Notes under the pieces: model-generated
What the model was told of the DNA's origin: nothing
What the model saw: the letters and a program-made list of their open reading frames with translations, nothing else
Databases searched by the model: none
Shown: positions 29,200 through 37,865 of the stretch, in pieces
How the letters are laid out: every line of letters begins with the position of its first letter
How positions within the stretch are numbered: position 1 is the first letter of the stretch
Assembly: GCA_031272715.1 (NCBI GenBank)
Contig: JAISTH010000067.1
Span: forward strand, 1-57,232
DNA: 57,232 nucleotides
Direction of reading: 5' to 3'
Origin: Desulfovibrio sp.
GTDB taxonomy: Bacteria > Desulfobacterota > Desulfovibrionia > Desulfovibrionales > Desulfovibrionaceae
Program-made: the position numbers and the translations under genes

Positions 29200-30076
29200 C
29201 TGCCACTTGAACAGTTTTTATGATATCAGGATATTTCCCATTATCTTCAAAAACAGGAATTGCGTAACAACTGTGTTCAGCATACGATTCCAGGAATGGA
29301 GCAAGTTCGAGAAGATCTGGTTTTGCATCTTCTCCATTGTAATACTTTGCACTACTATCATTTTTTCTTATGAAGGGACAGACTATAAAGAAACGTTTAG
29401 TATAATCTTGAATTGGTTCATATCTCCGATAAGCGCATTGACGGGCATCCTCTGCGTAGTGCTTGCGGCGAAGGCGAAGATTTCCACATGGACTTACGGG
29501 GCAGTTAACAGCATATTCTATGGATGTGTGGCATGGTATAGCGGCTATTATGGGGACTTCCTCATAAATATCTTCTATTTTCTTCCTTCACAATTTATAG
29601 GATTGTACTATTGGCGGAGGCATCTGAAACCACTTTCAAAAGTAGACGTAACCATAAAGAAAATATCGAAAAAGAGCTTTCTAGCAATTTTGGTTTCCTG
29701 CATACTATTGGCAGTATTATGGGGGCTATTCCTTCATTACGTGGATTCATGGTTCACAAACGTGATGAAGAGGAACATCTCCATCTACGGAGATCTTGCT
29801 GGGATATTTGGCCCTGCATACACACTGCTGGGCCCGATGCTGGACAGTTCGACAGAGATATTGCAATTGGCAGGACAACTTCTCATGATACTGGCTTTGC
29901 CTCAACAATGGATATTCTGGATAGCGACAAATGTCATAACGATACTCATGTGGACTGCGGTGCTACTCGTCAATCCTGGGAGCGCTGCATGGGCTGTTCC
30001 GACATTGGTGATGTGGATTGCGTATCTGATAAATTCCATATATGGATGTTACAATTGGAACAGGAGATTGTCATAA
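29189..30076 (+). CDS. pnuC: PnuC-family nicotinamide riboside transporter
   Basis: Inner-membrane carrier that takes up nicotinamide riboside by facilitated diffusion, trapped inside by phosphorylation. The 295-residue protein has about seven hydrophobic segments and PnuC hallmarks: WISPISALTGILCVVL-like opening (NWFISPISALTGILC), AKISTWTYGAVNSIFYG, a tryptophan-rich YYWRRH stretch, and near the end a WIAYLINSIYGCYNW block. ATG at 29189 has GGAGG close by. The DNA is AT-rich, unlike the core genes. The NadR-like kinase needed to trap the substrate follows, which supports the assignment. Confidence 0.9.
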   Translation: MGNSCHLNSFYDIRIFPIIFKNRNCVTTVFSIRFQEWSKFEKIWFCIFSIVILCTTIIFSYEGTDYKETFSIILNWFISPISALTGILCVVLAAKAKISTWTYGAVNSIFYGCVAWYSGYYGDFLINIFYFLPSQFIGLYYWRRHLKPLSKVDVTIKKISKKSFLAILVSCILLAVLWGLFLHYVDSWFTNVMKRNISIYGDLAGIFGPAYTLLGPMLDSSTEILQLAGQLLMILALPQQWIFWIATNVITILMWTAVLLVNPGSAAWAVPTLVMWIAYLINSIYGCYNWNRRLS

Positions 30077-30110
30077 TTCAAGAAAGACAGACCGTGACGA
30101 TATACTAACC

Positions 30111-30155
30111 TAAAAGACGAATGAAATATATTGCAGGCACTTGAATCGTCTTTTA
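30111..30155 (+). terminator. Inverted repeat between pnuC and nadR, possible attenuator
   Basis: TAAAAGACGA (30111-30120) is repeated inverted as TCGTCTTTTA (30146-30155) with a 25-base loop; the right arm ends in a T-run. It could end part of the pnuC transcript or be a regulatory hairpin in front of nadR. Confidence 0.4.
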
Positions 30156-30195
30156 CGATTTTGAAATTTTAAAAAAAATGATGCGGGACGTTGAC

Positions 30196-31242
30196 ATGGG
30201 AACAGAGATTGGCTTTTACCTTGGAAAATTCACTATTTTGCACCGAGGCCATCAGCATGTCATTGATCTTGCACTCCGTGAAACGGACAAGCTCATAATC
30301 TTGATTTATGACTCGCCCACTTGCACAGACATCCCCTTGAGCGTACGAGCCGACTGGATCAGGGCTATCTATGCAAAGAAAAATATTGAAGTGATTGAAG
30401 GGTGGAATTCCCCTGAAGACCAAGGCTACACCGACGAAATCACAAGAATCCAGAATGAGTATATCCTTGAAATGGTCGGGGAAAAAGGAATAACGAAATT
30501 TTACAATGCCGAGGCATATGGAGACCACGTTAGCGAAGCGCTACACTGCGAAAATTGTCACAAAGATAAAGTAATGACTATCAAGGACGGCAACGGACAG
30601 GATCAACCACTTGGAGCACATTATATACAGACTGACGCTTATCTCTACAGGGAATTCATCCATCCGACAGTTTACAAAGATCTGATTACAAAAGTGGTTT
30701 TTCTTGGCGCAGAGTCGACAGGGAAGTCAACAATAGCAGAAAAACTTGCGCTTGAATACAACACGCAATGGATGCCCGAGTACGGAAGAGAGTACTGGTT
30801 TGCGAACCAAGTCGATGGGAAGCTCACCCCGGAACAGTTGGCAGAAATTGCAAAAACACATGTCCGGCAAGAATCAAGTCTTATACATGACAGTAACACA
30901 TATCTATTTGTTGACACGAATGCCTTGACAACATACATTTTCTCTCTAAACTATCATGGCTATGCAAATGAAGAATTGCAAACACTCGCCGACAGATGCG
31001 CCAGGGCCTATGACCTTGTATTCTTATGCGACACCGACATCCCCTACGATGCCACATGGGATAGAGGCAGCAGAGAGCATCAGCTCCGTACGCAACGTAG
31101 AATCAAATGCGATTTGATAACAAGAAAAATTCCATTTATGGAACTTTCCGGAAGCCTGCAAACACGGATTGACAAAGTTAAAAATATATTGTCATCGTTT
31201 AGCAAGTGGAAAAATCATTTCGTTGAACAGTCCGTTAATTGA
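30196..31242 (+). CDS. nadR: NadR-like NMN adenylyltransferase / ribosylnicotinamide kinase
   Basis: Bifunctional salvage enzyme: phosphorylates nicotinamide riboside to NMN and adenylates NMN to NAD. The 348-residue protein has an N-terminal nucleotidyltransferase domain with GKFTILHRGH (residues about 10-19, the GxFxxxHxGH signature). The C-terminal P-loop kinase has Walker A GAESTGKST (about 171-179) and the MPEYGREYW stretch typical of NadR. There is no helix-turn-helix repressor domain, unlike enterobacterial NadR. ATG at 30196 is chosen; ATG at 30178 is possible but has no ribosome-binding site. Confidence 0.9.
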   Translation: MGTEIGFYLGKFTILHRGHQHVIDLALRETDKLIILIYDSPTCTDIPLSVRADWIRAIYAKKNIEVIEGWNSPEDQGYTDEITRIQNEYILEMVGEKGITKFYNAEAYGDHVSEALHCENCHKDKVMTIKDGNGQDQPLGAHYIQTDAYLYREFIHPTVYKDLITKVVFLGAESTGKSTIAEKLALEYNTQWMPEYGREYWFANQVDGKLTPEQLAEIAKTHVRQESSLIHDSNTYLFVDTNALTTYIFSLNYHGYANEELQTLADRCARAYDLVFLCDTDIPYDATWDRGSREHQLRTQRRIKCDLITRKIPFMELSGSLQTRIDKVKNILSSFSKWKNHFVEQSVN

Positions 31243-31295
31243 TACCATTGCATATCTTACAAGAAATCCTCTATCACGCAATTGGAGTCGCTTCA

Positions 31296-32336
31296 ATGCC
31301 GAATGACACGTACCCAAGCCCGATAATCGCAGCAGTCCAAGCTGCACCTGTATATTTTGACAGGAATGCCTGTCTCAAAAAAGTCCGTAAATTTACCGAG
31401 GAGGCAAAAGCCAATGGGGCCGACATGGCCATATTCTCCGAAACCTTCATCCCTGGCTTCCCCTCTTGGGTGCATATGCACGCACCGATGGACCAGCACG
31501 TCTGGTTTCAAAGGATGATAGAAAGCGCCATCGAAGTGCCAAGCCCAGCATTTCGAGAACTTCAGCAAATTGCTCGCGACAATGAAATATTCCTGTCCAT
31601 CGGCGTTTCCGAGAAAGCGCCAACGGAAAGCCTCGGCGTCATGTGGAATACAAATCTCATATTTGATCGCATTGGCAACATGATCGCCCGTCACAGAAAG
31701 TTGCTTCCGACATGGTCGGAAAAACTTATCTGGTCCTTTGGCGATGGGTCATCTCTAAATGTTCACGATACGGAAATAGGACGCCTCGGAGTGCTCATTT
31801 GCGGTGAGAATACCAATTCCCTTGCAAAGTATGCACTCATATCACAAGGAGAACAAATCCACATATCCACATACCCTGCGTGCTTTCCGACTTCCCGCAA
31901 TCCTGAAGGTGGACAAGACTACCTTGACACGCTCATGGTACGAGCTTGTTCAATGTCATATGAGGGGAAGGTTTTTACGGCTGTTTCCTCACAGGCGCTT
32001 GACGAACAAGGCTACGAAGTACTGTCCATGGGCAACAAGGAAATTCGAGATCTGTTGGATAAGCTGACTTATGCGGGTTCAATGATTGTCTCGCCATCTG
32101 GTACTGTTTGTAGCGAAATAATACGTGACAACAAGGAAGGCATTGCATACGCAAAATGTGACATCTCGGCTCAGATACCTCTCAAGGCAATGCACGATAT
32201 CTCGGGGAACTATCAGAGATCTGATGTTTTCAAATTTCAAATCAATAAGGCCATTCTTTCTCCTGTCCATATTACCGGCATAGAAACTATTGCAGAAAAT
32301 AGAGACTGGCTTCCGTATAACGGTGAAGTTGAATGA
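31296..32336 (+). CDS. Nitrilase (carbon-nitrogen hydrolase superfamily, branch 1)
   Basis: Predicted nitrilase, hydrolysing a nitrile to the acid and ammonia. In the 346-residue protein the catalytic triad is complete: Glu49 (FSETFIPGFP), Lys135 (RHRKLLPT) and Cys169 (LICGEN). The CGEN around Cys and a length near 350 fit true nitrilases/cyanide-degrading enzymes better than amidases. ATG at 31296 has GGAG nine bases upstream. It begins 53 bases after nadR on the same strand, so it is likely part of the NAD-salvage cassette. A nicotinonitrile-type or pyridine substrate would make sense of the context, but that is inference. Confidence 0.88.
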   Translation: MPNDTYPSPIIAAVQAAPVYFDRNACLKKVRKFTEEAKANGADMAIFSETFIPGFPSWVHMHAPMDQHVWFQRMIESAIEVPSPAFRELQQIARDNEIFLSIGVSEKAPTESLGVMWNTNLIFDRIGNMIARHRKLLPTWSEKLIWSFGDGSSLNVHDTEIGRLGVLICGENTNSLAKYALISQGEQIHISTYPACFPTSRNPEGGQDYLDTLMVRACSMSYEGKVFTAVSSQALDEQGYEVLSMGNKEIRDLLDKLTYAGSMIVSPSGTVCSEIIRDNKEGIAYAKCDISAQIPLKAMHDISGNYQRSDVFKFQINKAILSPVHITGIETIAENRDWLPYNGEVE

Positions 32337-32467
32337 TGCGACAAATAGCACAATCGTCAACAATACTGCAATGTTAACACATATTGAACCGCATATCACC
32401 GTTGAGATGACCTAAAACACCCACTCTGCGGTTGCCATATACCTTCATTTTCCAAATAATTCAAAAC

Positions 32468-32496
32468 TTGACTCCTCTATTGTCCGCTCATATTTC
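32468..32496 (+). promoter_or_regulatory. Sigma70-type promoter of the 215-residue unknown gene
   Basis: TTGACT (32468-32473), a 17-base spacer and TATTTC (32491-32496), just ahead of the ribosome-binding site CGGAG. Confidence 0.5.
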
Positions 32497-32517
32497 ACAT
32501 AAAATATCGGAGCAGAA

Positions 32518-33165
32518 ATGAAAAAACACAAATCTTCAAAATCTCGTAAGTCATGCCTTCTCTCAAAAAGAATTGGCGCGCCCGAAATTTCATCAATACC
32601 TCAAATAAATTCGACAGATAATTTGACAGATCCGATGTCACAAGAAGAACTACACCATATCATTGATAGAACTGGCCTCACGACTTACACGCCGGAAAAA
32701 ACTTTGCCAACAATGTCTCCTACATTTTTTGAATCCCTAACAGCAGGGAAAGCGCTAATTTCTGGGATTATTGCTAAATTACTCAGGCTTCTTAATATAA
32801 AATATGAAAATGATGCACAGGAAATTGCAAATATCGTCTTCCGTAGAGCGTTAGAATCTTCAGCGTCTCATGCGCCATTCTTAACTTTTGCAAATGATGC
32901 TGACTTACAGGCAAGATTTGATGCATGGGAGAACAAATCGTCAGTATCGTTTAACATGCATTCGAAGCGTGTCGCAGAACTACTTGAAGCAAAAGGACTG
33001 CGCACTATTCACGTTCCGTATGATGATGCGAGTTACACGGAGTTTCTTGCGTCAATTGGACAAAAGCATTCTGCGCAGACGCTGACAGCATGGCTGAAAA
33101 AACGCGGTAATGAAATCGCCGCTGAAATGGACAAGAAGTTATCACCCAGTGATAAAAAACGCTAG
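32518..33165 (+). CDS. Unknown cytoplasmic protein of the AT-rich island
   Basis: A 215-residue protein I do not recognise. It has a basic, Ser/Lys-rich N-terminus (about residues 1-20), a disordered-looking linker to about 65, and a mostly helical body with no membrane segment. The C-terminus is Lys-rich. GGAG lies six bases before the ATG, and it has its own promoter 20-50 bases upstream. It follows the NAD cassette with a 181-base gap and AT-rich codon use like its neighbours. A DNA- or RNA-binding role is possible from charge alone. Confidence 0.7.
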   Translation: MKKHKSSKSRKSCLLSKRIGAPEISSIPQINSTDNLTDPMSQEELHHIIDRTGLTTYTPEKTLPTMSPTFFESLTAGKALISGIIAKLLRLLNIKYENDAQEIANIVFRRALESSASHAPFLTFANDADLQARFDAWENKSSVSFNMHSKRVAELLEAKGLRTIHVPYDDASYTEFLASIGQKHSAQTLTAWLKKRGNEIAAEMDKKLSPSDKKR

Positions 33166-33451
33166 ATATAGCCTCACTAGCCTGATCGCAGTGGTTCTGA
33201 GGCCATATGTGAAGTGATTAGGAATCAATAAATCATGCTGCAGATTTTGCAAGATGGACTATGTGCTGCATATCGCACGTGGACGAGAAAGTTGCCATCG
33301 GCATTGAGACCAGCCATAATTGCAGTCATGCAACTGGAGAATAATTTGATTTTCACCTTACCCCTGTGAGGGCAAGCTATTTCCGGCCGTTCCATAACAG
33401 TGGCGCAATGGTGCATTTTTTCGTTGACGAAAACAGATTTCCGTCTAACAG

Positions 33452-33493
33452 CGTGTCCGAAGTCGCCGAAAGGCGCAGCCCGGACACGGTTTT
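33452..33493 (+). terminator. Terminator-like hairpin with GAAA tetraloop
   Basis: CGTGTCCG (33452-33459) pairs with CGGACACG (33481-33488); inside is a GCC-GAAA-GGC mini-hairpin, and GTTTTT follows. It would stop plus-strand transcription from the island genes upstream. It is flanked by two copies of a GTCTAACA sequence. Confidence 0.55.
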
Positions 33494-33719
33494 TCCCTGT
33501 CTAACAAACATGCGTTTCCGGCTCTTCCATATGCTGCTGCGGCGTGTCCCTTGTCAAGGGCGTGTCCCATCCTTCAGGCGGTTCCCCAGTGTCCGCATGT
33601 GCGTCCGAACGCAAACAAACCGTGCGGATGCGTCTTAGGCTTTTTCGGCCGTTCCATGCACGTTCGCCTAGATATCCGTGCGCACAAGTGCATGCATGTG
33701 CAGCTTCGGGCATGCTGTT

Positions 33720-33761
33720 GTCAACTACCCCCCCCCCCCCCGACGAAGCGGGGGAGTTGAC
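33720..33761. repeat. Hairpin containing a run of 14 cytosines
   Basis: GTCAACT (33720-33726) and AGTTGAC (33755-33761) are inverted arms. The left arm continues into 14 consecutive C (33728-33741), five of which can pair with GGGGG on the right. The homopolymer length may be unreliable in sequencing. Confidence 0.7.
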
Positions 33762-33770
33762 TTTCCTTTT

Positions 33771-34073
33771 ATCATTCCAAGAGCAGCTGGAACTTAACAC
33801 AGTACATGATGGTGAGTTCCAGTGCATTCCAGACGTATCTTGTTCCTTCCAATATGTGTATATGAACAGCCAGTCCGGTTCAATATGAAAGTCGCGCGAT
33901 TTTCGCCAAATCCCCGAAAGCTGGTGGTCGCGGTACTTTTTCGGCGAAGGCTTCCGGTTAACGAGAAAATCCAGGGCCTTTACGAGTTCGGCGAGGTCGT
34001 GGCCTTGTTCGCGAAGCACCTCGACGTCGGCAATGTATTCAGGGCTGGGGAAGGCTACAAGAGGCTTCGCCAT
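33771..34073 (-). pseudogene. YafQ-like type II toxin, C-terminus disrupted
   Basis: From 34073 the frame reads MAKPLVAFPSPEYIADVEVL, then REQGHDLAELVKALDFLVNR and PSPKKYRDHQLSGIW, with HIEPDWLFIY further on. This is the YafQ branch of the RelE/ParE mRNA-interferase superfamily, in which KYRDHxLSG and HIEPDW are hallmark stretches. After IY the expected final strand and catalytic C-terminus do not follow in frame. In a neighbouring frame WNALELTIMYCV leads to a TGA at about 33771. I read this as a decayed toxin that has lost its active C-terminus. Confidence 0.6.
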
Positions 34074-34249
34074 TCCGGAATTCCCATCGCACGGAAAAGT
34101 TCGTCCTCGGTCATGCCGACCAGGCACGGATCGTCGTCCGGCCTGCTCAGGATTCTCTGCGTCCGCTCATTGGGGTAGTGCGAGCAATTGCACTCCCACT
34201 GTTCTTCGTCCTGGTCCCCGGCCACATTCTTCGGCGTCTGGGAGACCAT
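34055..34249 (-). CDS. Possible antitoxin-like small protein before the YafQ remnant
   Basis: A 64-residue ORF ending GMTEDELFRAMGIPEWRSLL that overlaps the YafQ-like start by 19 bases, the position expected for its antitoxin. An acidic stretch (GDQDEEQWE) and an ERTQRILSRPDDDP segment precede. A strong ribosome-binding site (AGGAGG) and ATG occur about 90 bases upstream but in another frame, separated by C-runs, so this gene may also be frameshifted. I do not recognise a family. Confidence 0.3.
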   Translation of the reverse strand: MVSQTPKNVAGDQDEEQWECNCSHYPNERTQRILSRPDDDPCLVGMTEDELFRAMGIPEWRSLL

Positions 34250-35411
34250 GTCGTCTGACTTCGGGGAAGGTGCTGTCGTCTTCAGCGGCGACGGGGGGGC
34301 GGGGACGGGGTGTTGCGTGCCGCGTTCATGGGGAACCTCCTGGGTAACATGGTGGTGGCTGGGACAGGAACCTGGGATCCCAACGCACATGGAACTTCCA
34401 GAGGGTACATCGGGGTTGCGCCGCTGGCAACAACGTCCGGCGGATCTCTTCGCGGCTGCGGGACCCATCTCGCAGTCTCCCTGTCCTCGCGCCCGCTTCT
34501 GTCGTCCCCCATCAAGAGCAGGACCGTTCCCCACCGGTGTTGCCGGAGGGACCGCAACCGGAACGGCAGGGCGGTCCTCGAGCGGACCTCGAGGTCAGGC
34601 CACGAAAATGCGCGGGGTGACACACGGTGTTCAGGCGGCCCGTCCGTCCGCACACGCTCCGGGCGGCGCAGTTCAAAGGTTTGATGTGTTTGTTCCGTTC
34701 GAACAATGCATTGTCCGAATCTCCGACCGCAGATAGCCCGATTGCCTTCCCGCCCTAGAGCCAAGCCGAAATCCTGAGATTCCTCCCTTGCCGGGCGTGT
34801 GCATCCGTGTGTCGGACTTCGGCATGCGGCGTGTCCGACGTCTACGGATCCCGCGAAACCCGCCTGCCTCTAGGCGAATCTCTGAATGCTCCTCCCTGCC
34901 GGGCGCGTCGCGCATGCGAGTGTGTCGAGTCGGAACGGCCAACCGGGCGGCTTTGCCGCGATTTTTTTCCAGATGTGGACCTTGGTCCAGAACGTGCGAG
35001 GCTTGCGCTGGCAGAATGCAAGGCATCGTGTGTTGCGGCGCTTATCGGCCATGCAGGCCGACTTTAGAGGATTGGCAACGATAGTGTCGGGTTCCACTGT
35101 CTGGTTCCTCCCTGGCTCCTGTCTCCGCCCGGCCGCGCCTTGCGGCAACCGCAGTATCCGCATACGGCGGCCATGCAGGCCGTCCCGGCCGGACATTCGA
35201 ATGGTGCCAGCGTGTGTTGCCGTCTGGATCGACTCGCCAGGCATATTTTTTTCTGCCGTTTTCGGCCGTCCGGGCGCGCATGCGCTGGCGCGAATCTCCG
35301 CCTGACTCTAGGGCAATTCCCTCCCTGAGAAACGACGATGCCCTGGAATCGGCCATGCAGGCCGCTCCGCAACGAGTGGTACCACAGTGGTACCACCGAG
35401 ACGTTTGAACG
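34250..35411. other. Gene-poor stretch with degenerate repeats and palindromes
   Basis: About 1.2 kb with no supportable gene. It holds three copies of a GGCCATGCAGGCCG-type palindrome (near 35046-35061, 35165-35180, 35348-35363) and T-runs near 34966 and 35246. Recurring CTCTAGG/CCTCCCTGCCGGGCG blocks are seen around 34770-34910, and degenerate CGGCCGTTCC motifs recur here and at 33383 and 33645. It looks like eroded mobile or repeat DNA. Confidence 0.5.
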
Positions 35412-35444
35412 AAAAAGGGCTTCCGCCCGATCGGCGGAAACCCT
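35412..35444 (-). terminator. Intrinsic terminator of tRNA-fMet
   Basis: On the minus strand GGGTTTCCGCC pairs with GGCGGAAGCCC around a GATC-containing loop, followed by TTTTT. It starts about 10 bases beyond the tRNA CCA end. Confidence 0.85.
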
Positions 35445-35453
35445 TGATTTTGC

Positions 35454-35530
<77 letters not shown>

Positions 35531-35555
35531 ATACCTGTTTGGCAGTGAATTTAAG

Positions 35556-35584
35556 AAGATACTCCTTCCCGGGACGGATGTCAA
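35556..35584 (-). promoter_or_regulatory. Promoter of tRNA-fMet
   Basis: On the minus strand TTGACA (35584-35579), a 17-base spacer and TATCTT (35561-35556), ending 25 bases before the tRNA 5-prime end. Confidence 0.8.
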
Positions 35585-35761
35585 GCATCAAGAAACAGGC
35601 CGCCGACCATCGCCCCGCTTGTCCGCCCAGGGCCTTGGTTTCCGGGATGCCAGGGCGTGGGTGGCGATGTCGCCCCCAACCGAAAATGTGGATACTTGGC
35701 AACACAAGGGACCAATCCCCGCCGGCATTTCCACGATCGACCCTGCTTTGATGGCGACCTT

Positions 35762-35858
35762 CACGGAGTCGACCAGCACGGCAAATCGCGACAGTGGACC
35801 AAATACCGGAACTTCCCACGGAGTAGACCAGCGCGGCAAATCACGACACTGGACCAAA
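35762..35858. repeat. Two-copy 42-bp direct repeat
   Basis: 35762-35803 and 35817-35858 are near-identical (about four to five mismatches in 42) at a 55-base period, each beginning CACGGAGT and ending TGGACCAAA. Two copies only. They lie upstream of both tRNA-fMet and the AAA ATPase region, where nothing else is recognised between 35585 and 36055. Confidence 0.85.
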
Positions 35859-36055
35859 CGCGAAAGGTGGAATCGGCCCGCCAAGCGGCCCGGGGCCCGC
35901 CACATCCGGATCCGATGCGCCGAGGCTCGCCACAACCAAGACTCCGTTGGCAGGGGCCTTCCTTCGAAGCCCCCATGAGAGTAGAGACGAACTGGAGTTC
36001 TGGAGCGGATGCCAGCCATCCATCGCCTAAAAAAACCTACCCTGACGCATCGACA

Positions 36056-37633
36056 TCAACAACCGACTACATTTACAGTCTTGCCATTCGGGAGGAACTC
36101 CACCCTCCATGTAATTTTTTCATCTCGGGATCTCGATTTAGATCGGTCGAAGACGACAAGCCATCCCTCATAAGCGCCACAACGGTCGATATATCTGCTC
36201 AATTGTTCCAAGGCATCGGGCATTGACGTGGTATTCGCCTGCCTGATTTCAATGGGGTAGGCAGTCCCCTCGTAGATCACACACACCCCGACACGGAAGG
36301 ATCCCAAGGCTAGTTCATATTTTAACTCTGCTGCGTCAATAATTACGCCTTGAATAAATCCCAGTAGAGAAAGTTGTTGTACGGACTGTTTATAACTATA
36401 ATGTTTTTTGCAAGTTTTTATATGTACATACCAAAATTTCTGAAATTCTTTGAGCAACGATGATATATCAAAATTTTCTTCATCCATCCACTTATACACG
36501 ATGGTTTCAGGCAGATCTGCCTGTATATCAAAGCTCAAAGTCCAGACAATTGCCTCACAATAAATTGGATTTGATGGACATATATCACCAGACGCATTTT
36601 TTGATAATAACCCGATGTCTAAGCAATATGTCAAATCATCAAAAAATGAGTCTGATACATAGTTTTCACCGCATAACATCGGGTCCACGACACGCTCGAC
36701 ACGTGGATCCTCAAGTACTTCAAATAAATAGCCAATATGCGGATCGTTTCGTCCCAATATAGCATGAACTGCTTCATTAAAATGTTCTGCAGTTATGACT
36801 TTTGAATAATCTAAGCGTAAATCGTTTTCAACAACTTGATGCGCCAAGGCATTTACTAGCCAAGGTTGGCCATTGGACCAGTAGAATGCACACTTCATCG
36901 CATCCGGTGTAAATTTTTGTCCTGTTGCATCTGTGTGTTGCTTGTAGAGTAACTCAACCTGTCTCTCGTCAAAACTCTCAAGTCTAAAAGACTCTGCGAT
37001 AATATTAAATGGACTCGCTGTCTCAGGGTCTTCACACTTAGCATTGAGTCTCACTTTATAACTATGAAGACTGCTTAACCCTATATAAGCAATGGACCAC
37101 GGAAACATTAATTTACGCCGGTAGTTGAACCCAACGCGTATCTGACTTAAAAAAGTAATAAGTATCTCGTCATGTATGCAGTCTACGTCATCAAAGAAAA
37201 CAATAAGTTTACGGTCAATTGCTTTTGCAATATTATGTAATGCCAATCTGATACCGGAAATTAAACTGCCAGATTTTTGTCGTTCTATGCCAAAGCTAGA
37301 TAGATAATGGGAACACTCAATCTCATTATTGATTATATCAATAATTATTGAGAGACCGTCATTAACATCGCTGAATTCATTCAGTGGCTCAAGTGAACAA
37401 TATATTGCATGGAAGTCGTTTGTTTTATTAATTTCATTAACAATTTGTTCAGAGAATGTTGATTTTCCAGACTGAGACGGCGCATGAATGAGAAAATAAT
37501 CTCCTCTGATTGCAATATCCCGCGCAATTCGTAATCGTTCCAAAGCAGGTACCATGTAGTGCCTTTCGGGATCGCATGGCCCTTCAATATTAAATCTTTT
37601 TTCAGTGGTAGTATCATCTAGATTTATTTTCAT
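36056..37633 (-). CDS. AAA-type P-loop ATPase with PD-(D/E)XK-like C-terminal region
   Basis: A 525-residue protein in AT-rich DNA. The N-terminal ATPase (about residues 15-280) has Walker A APSQSGKST (about 50-58), Walker B LIVFFDDVD (about 143-151) and an SNGQPWLVNALA stretch typical of AAA_35/AAA-like proteins of this length. The C-terminal region (about 440-510) with GVCVIYEGTAYPIEIRQAN and LSRYIDRCGAYEGWLVVFD resembles the nuclease-like end of such proteins, with Glu present but the catalytic Lys apparently replaced (EIR rather than EIK). Such proteins are common in genomic islands and their role is not established. ATG at 37633 follows AGGA. Confidence 0.75.
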   Translation of the reverse strand: MKINLDDTTTEKRFNIEGPCDPERHYMVPALERLRIARDIAIRGDYFLIHAPSQSGKSTFSEQIVNEINKTNDFHAIYCSLEPLNEFSDVNDGLSIIIDIINNEIECSHYLSSFGIERQKSGSLISGIRLALHNIAKAIDRKLIVFFDDVDCIHDEILITFLSQIRVGFNYRRKLMFPWSIAYIGLSSLHSYKVRLNAKCEDPETASPFNIIAESFRLESFDERQVELLYKQHTDATGQKFTPDAMKCAFYWSNGQPWLVNALAHQVVENDLRLDYSKVITAEHFNEAVHAILGRNDPHIGYLFEVLEDPRVERVVDPMLCGENYVSDSFFDDLTYCLDIGLLSKNASGDICPSNPIYCEAIVWTLSFDIQADLPETIVYKWMDEENFDISSLLKEFQKFWYVHIKTCKKHYSYKQSVQQLSLLGFIQGVIIDAAELKYELALGSFRVGVCVIYEGTAYPIEIRQANTTSMPDALEQLSRYIDRCGAYEGWLVVFDRSKSRSRDEKITWRVEFLPNGKTVNVVGC

Positions 37634-37865
37634 TGTTTTTCATCCTGACATGTGTGCATGTTTTTTAAAAATCAACTTAAAAAGTAGCATCAAGGCCAAT
37701 GGACACACAGACTGAAAATTCACCACATGCCTTCTGCAATACGCAGGAGAGGAAAATCGGGCGCCACCGGCCTCTCCCGCAGCCGAAGGGGGAACGGAAC
37801 GCGCCTACTTCCTGTTCTTGCCAGGCTCCCTCCTTCTGATCTTCACGTCATTTGCGGACGCCGGC

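Noticed and set aside
29200-35453. attL/attR duplication of the tRNA-fMet 3-prime end
   Set aside because: I looked for a second copy of the T-arm/acceptor sequence across the island and saw none.
35762-35858. CRISPR array
   Set aside because: Only two repeat copies, a 13-base gap between them and no cas genes in the window.
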